NCBI GenBank assembly: GCA_027336365.1
Contig: DAHWFY010000004.1
Location: 1 to 49,510 of the forward strand
Origin: Bacillota bacterium
GTDB lineage: Bacteria > Bacillota > Bacilli > Alicyclobacillales > Alicyclobacillaceae
Length of the DNA: 49,510 nucleotides
Direction: 5' to 3'
Shown: in pieces, positions 47,283-49,510 of the stretch
Numbering within the stretch: the first letter of the stretch is position 1
Layout of the letters: the number at the start of each line of letters is the position of its first letter
Position numbers and translations under genes: made by a program
The notes under the pieces: model-generated
Told to the model about the DNA's origin: nothing
The model's input: the letters and a program-made list of their open reading frames with translations, nothing else
The model's database searches: none

Positions 47283-48035
47283 ATGGGGATGATTGTGGTG
47301 ACAGATGGCCAAGTTCAACGCCAGGCACGATGCCAAGTTCTCTGTCTGGACAAGGATGGGTTGTTGTTCGACAGCGCCACTTTTTGGCAGGCCCTCTGGC
47401 ATCAGCGCGAATGTGCCATCGGTCATGTGCTCCCTGCGGAGGGCTTGTCCAGGCTGAAGCCCTTGCTTGGCGTGGATTCAACTGGTGAAATTGATGGCAA
47501 TGGGCCCCTGGCTTTAGCCTTTCCTCGGGATGAAGTGGCTATTGCCGCCGCGGTACTGTATGCAACAACAGGTACGTCGTGGGACGCTGCCTTGCGGCTT
47601 ATGGAACAAGCCTTTACCAGTGCGGATGCGTCACTTAACCTGCATGCGGCTCTCAAACCTCTGCCAGGGTTTCCGGAAATCATCTACCGAGCCAAGCGTG
47701 CTGGCATCAAGGTGGCCGTCGTGACATCAGATGATGAACAACGGACCAAGAATTCCATGGAGTTATTTGCGGTCTATTCAATGATAGATTTTATTTGTAC
47801 ACCAGCAAATGTAAATCGAGGGAAGCCTTACCCAGACATGCTCTTACACGTGGCGGCACACTTTGGCGTCAACGTGAATGACTTGGTAATGTTGGGAGAT
47901 TCCCGGGTGGATGTGGAGATGGCAAACAACGCCGGGGCTGTTGGAATTGCGGTCCCACCGTCTGAGCGAATTCGGGACTTTCATGCGGAACTTGTGGTCC
48001 CTTCACTGGATGACATCCACATCAGCAGTTTTTAA
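47283..48035 (+). CDS. HAD-superfamily hydrolase
   Basis: LCLDKDGLLFDS motif I, VAVVTSDDE motif II, GKPYPDM motif III, VMLGDSRVDVEMANNAGAVGIAV motif IV. Confidence 0.9.
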   Translation: MGMIVVTDGQVQRQARCQVLCLDKDGLLFDSATFWQALWHQRECAIGHVLPAEGLSRLKPLLGVDSTGEIDGNGPLALAFPRDEVAIAAAVLYATTGTSWDAALRLMEQAFTSADASLNLHAALKPLPGFPEIIYRAKRAGIKVAVVTSDDEQRTKNSMELFAVYSMIDFICTPANVNRGKPYPDMLLHVAAHFGVNVNDLVMLGDSRVDVEMANNAGAVGIAVPPSERIRDFHAELVVPSLDDIHISSF

Positions 48036-48068
48036 TCAGAACAAGAAAAAATCTTACGGACTGGTGAG

Positions 48069-48842
48069 ATGAGCCAAATGTTGATTGCCCGTCAACGCAA
48101 GATTCTCGAAATTATTGCAGCCAATGAGCTGGCCACCGTGGATGAATTATGTGCGGAGTTATCTGTCTCCGAGGCCACCGTGCGCCGCGACTTGGCGGCC
48201 CTGGAAGCCGAGGGACTGGTCAATCGCACTTGGGGTGGGGCTGTCCCCGTTTCTAGCGTGGCCTATGGACTCTACGTACATGAACGCAGCCAGGAAAACT
48301 TGCGTGAGAAACAGATGATTGTACGCGCGGCGGCAGACTTAATTCATGAGGGTGAGGTGATTGCCCTGGACGGTGGCACCACCTGCATGGAACTGGCGAA
48401 ACAATTGCGGCGCTTTCAACGAATTACTGTGTTTACCAACAGCCTCTTGGCGGCACATATTCTTGGGAACTGTAGTGTCACGGTCCACGTCATTGGGGGA
48501 CGCCTGCGTTCCGGAGAGTTTTCCATGGTGGGCAATGTCGCGCGCGACACCATTCTCCGACTGCATTTTGACACCTTTTTTATGGGAGCCTCCGGATTTG
48601 ACCTGGAAAACGGACCGACGGATTTTAACCTCGATGATGTGGAGATTAAGCAGTGTTTTTTAAGGCAGTCCAGAGAACGGGTTGCATTGGTTGATCACAG
48701 TAAGTTTGGGCGTACCTCTCTTGCCTCTATTTGTAATGTGGAAGACCTGACCTACTTGGTATCAGACCCAGGGATTTCTCAAGACCATATTGCGGCACTG
48801 CAGTCCAAGGGCCTCACCGTGTTGGTGGGCAAAGACGACTAA
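48069..48842 (+). CDS. DeoR/GlpR-family transcriptional regulator
   Basis: RQRKILEIIAANELATVDELCAELSVSEATVRRDLAALEAEGLVNRTWGGA and DeoRC sensor domain. Confidence 0.95.
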   Translation: MSQMLIARQRKILEIIAANELATVDELCAELSVSEATVRRDLAALEAEGLVNRTWGGAVPVSSVAYGLYVHERSQENLREKQMIVRAAADLIHEGEVIALDGGTTCMELAKQLRRFQRITVFTNSLLAAHILGNCSVTVHVIGGRLRSGEFSMVGNVARDTILRLHFDTFFMGASGFDLENGPTDFNLDDVEIKQCFLRQSRERVALVDHSKFGRTSLASICNVEDLTYLVSDPGISQDHIAALQSKGLTVLVGKDD

Positions 48843-48861
48843 AACGATAGGTTGATGCAAA

Positions 48862-49510
48862 ATGACTTCTTATGTCCTGGGCATTGACGTAGGCACCACC
48901 GCCATCAAGTTGCTTGTGCTTGCGGCAGACCATACGGTGGTGAAAGAAATCAGTACAGAGCATGCGCTGTACAGCGAATATCCTGGGTGGGCCGAAGAAG
49001 AAGCAGATGTGTGGTGGGAACATACCCGCACATTGTTGCGCAGAACCCTGTCCCGGCTCACTGTACGCAACGGCGGGCGCCCACCGGACATTAAGGCGAT
49101 TGGCGTTAGCGGGATGGTACCCGCCATTGTGTTGGTAGATGAAAGCGGGGTCCCTGTGCGCAGGAGTATACAACAAAACGACGCACGCTGTGTGGAGCAG
49201 ATTGCTCGCCTGCAGCAGGACATCCCGCAAAACGTCCTTTTTGCCCAGACGGGGGGCTATACCAATCAGCAACATGTGTTGCCTCGCCTGCTGTGGGTGA
49301 AATCCCATGAACCCCAGGTGTGGGCTCAAGTTCGCCATGTGTGCGGATCTTATGACTGGATTGTCCACTGTCTGACTGGAGAATGGTCATTGGAAGAAAA
49401 CTGGGCGGTCGAGAGTGGTCTGTTTGATATTCATACACATCAATGGATTTCAAAGTATTTTCATGACTACGACATCCCCACCGAGTGGTTTCCGCCCGTG
49501 CACGCCCCAC
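48862..49510 (+). CDS. FGGY-family carbohydrate kinase, N-terminal part, runs off the right edge
   Basis: MTSYVLGIDVGTTAIKLLVL, YPGWAEEEADVWWEHT, IGVSGMVPAIVLVDESG, QQNDARC, WIVHCLTGEWSLEENWAVESGLFD. Confidence 0.93.
   Translation, partial: MTSYVLGIDVGTTAIKLLVLAADHTVVKEISTEHALYSEYPGWAEEEADVWWEHTRTLLRRTLSRLTVRNGGRPPDIKAIGVSGMVPAIVLVDESGVPVRRSIQQNDARCVEQIARLQQDIPQNVLFAQTGGYTNQQHVLPRLLWVKSHEPQVWAQVRHVCGSYDWIVHCLTGEWSLEENWAVESGLFDIHTHQWISKYFHDYDIPTEWFPPVHAP

Overview
49.5 kb of what looks like a Bacillota-type chromosome, about 30 confidently identified genes. No rRNA or CRISPR array seen. Left to right: (1) accC (partial) and accB on the minus strand, divergent from a kip/pxp-like cluster (DUF1445, MFS, IclR regulator, KipI/PxpB, KipA/PxpC). 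(2) A cobalamin riboswitch plus intrinsic terminator ahead of cobT and an NCS1 permease. (3) tRNA-Leu and a TIGR04053-like radical SAM/SPASM gene. (4) A ~20 kb murein-recycling island: SSS symporter, BadF-type sugar kinase, class-C serine hydrolase, NamZ (DUF1343), NagZ (GH3), MurQ, RpiR regulator, AnmK, Opp/Dpp ABC transporter, CocE/NonD hydrolase, Ala-Glu epimerase, NlpC/P60. (5) Peroxiredoxin with a Fur/PerR-type operator and a Fur-family gene, a cupredoxin-like lipoprotein, precorrin-2 dehydrogenase, Hsp20, and a Cys-Gly-Phe tRNA array. (6) TPR lipoprotein, O-antigen-ligase-like/TPR protein, and a degraded IS1595/ISXO2-type transposase. (7) A putative catabolic operon: APC permease, nucleotidyltransferase, metallophosphoesterase, SDR, HAD, DeoR, FGGY kinase. 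The most interesting unexplained signals are non-coding: a triple-hairpin element present twice ~31 kb apart in opposite orientation (possibly an orphan IS200/IS605 right end or omega-RNA-like remnant); two MITE-like elements with terminal inverted repeats and different but similarly folded interiors; a duplicated 72-bp hairpin element between accB and DUF1445; and a candidate structured RNA at ~39490-39670. All identifications are by eye from sequence; no database search was run.
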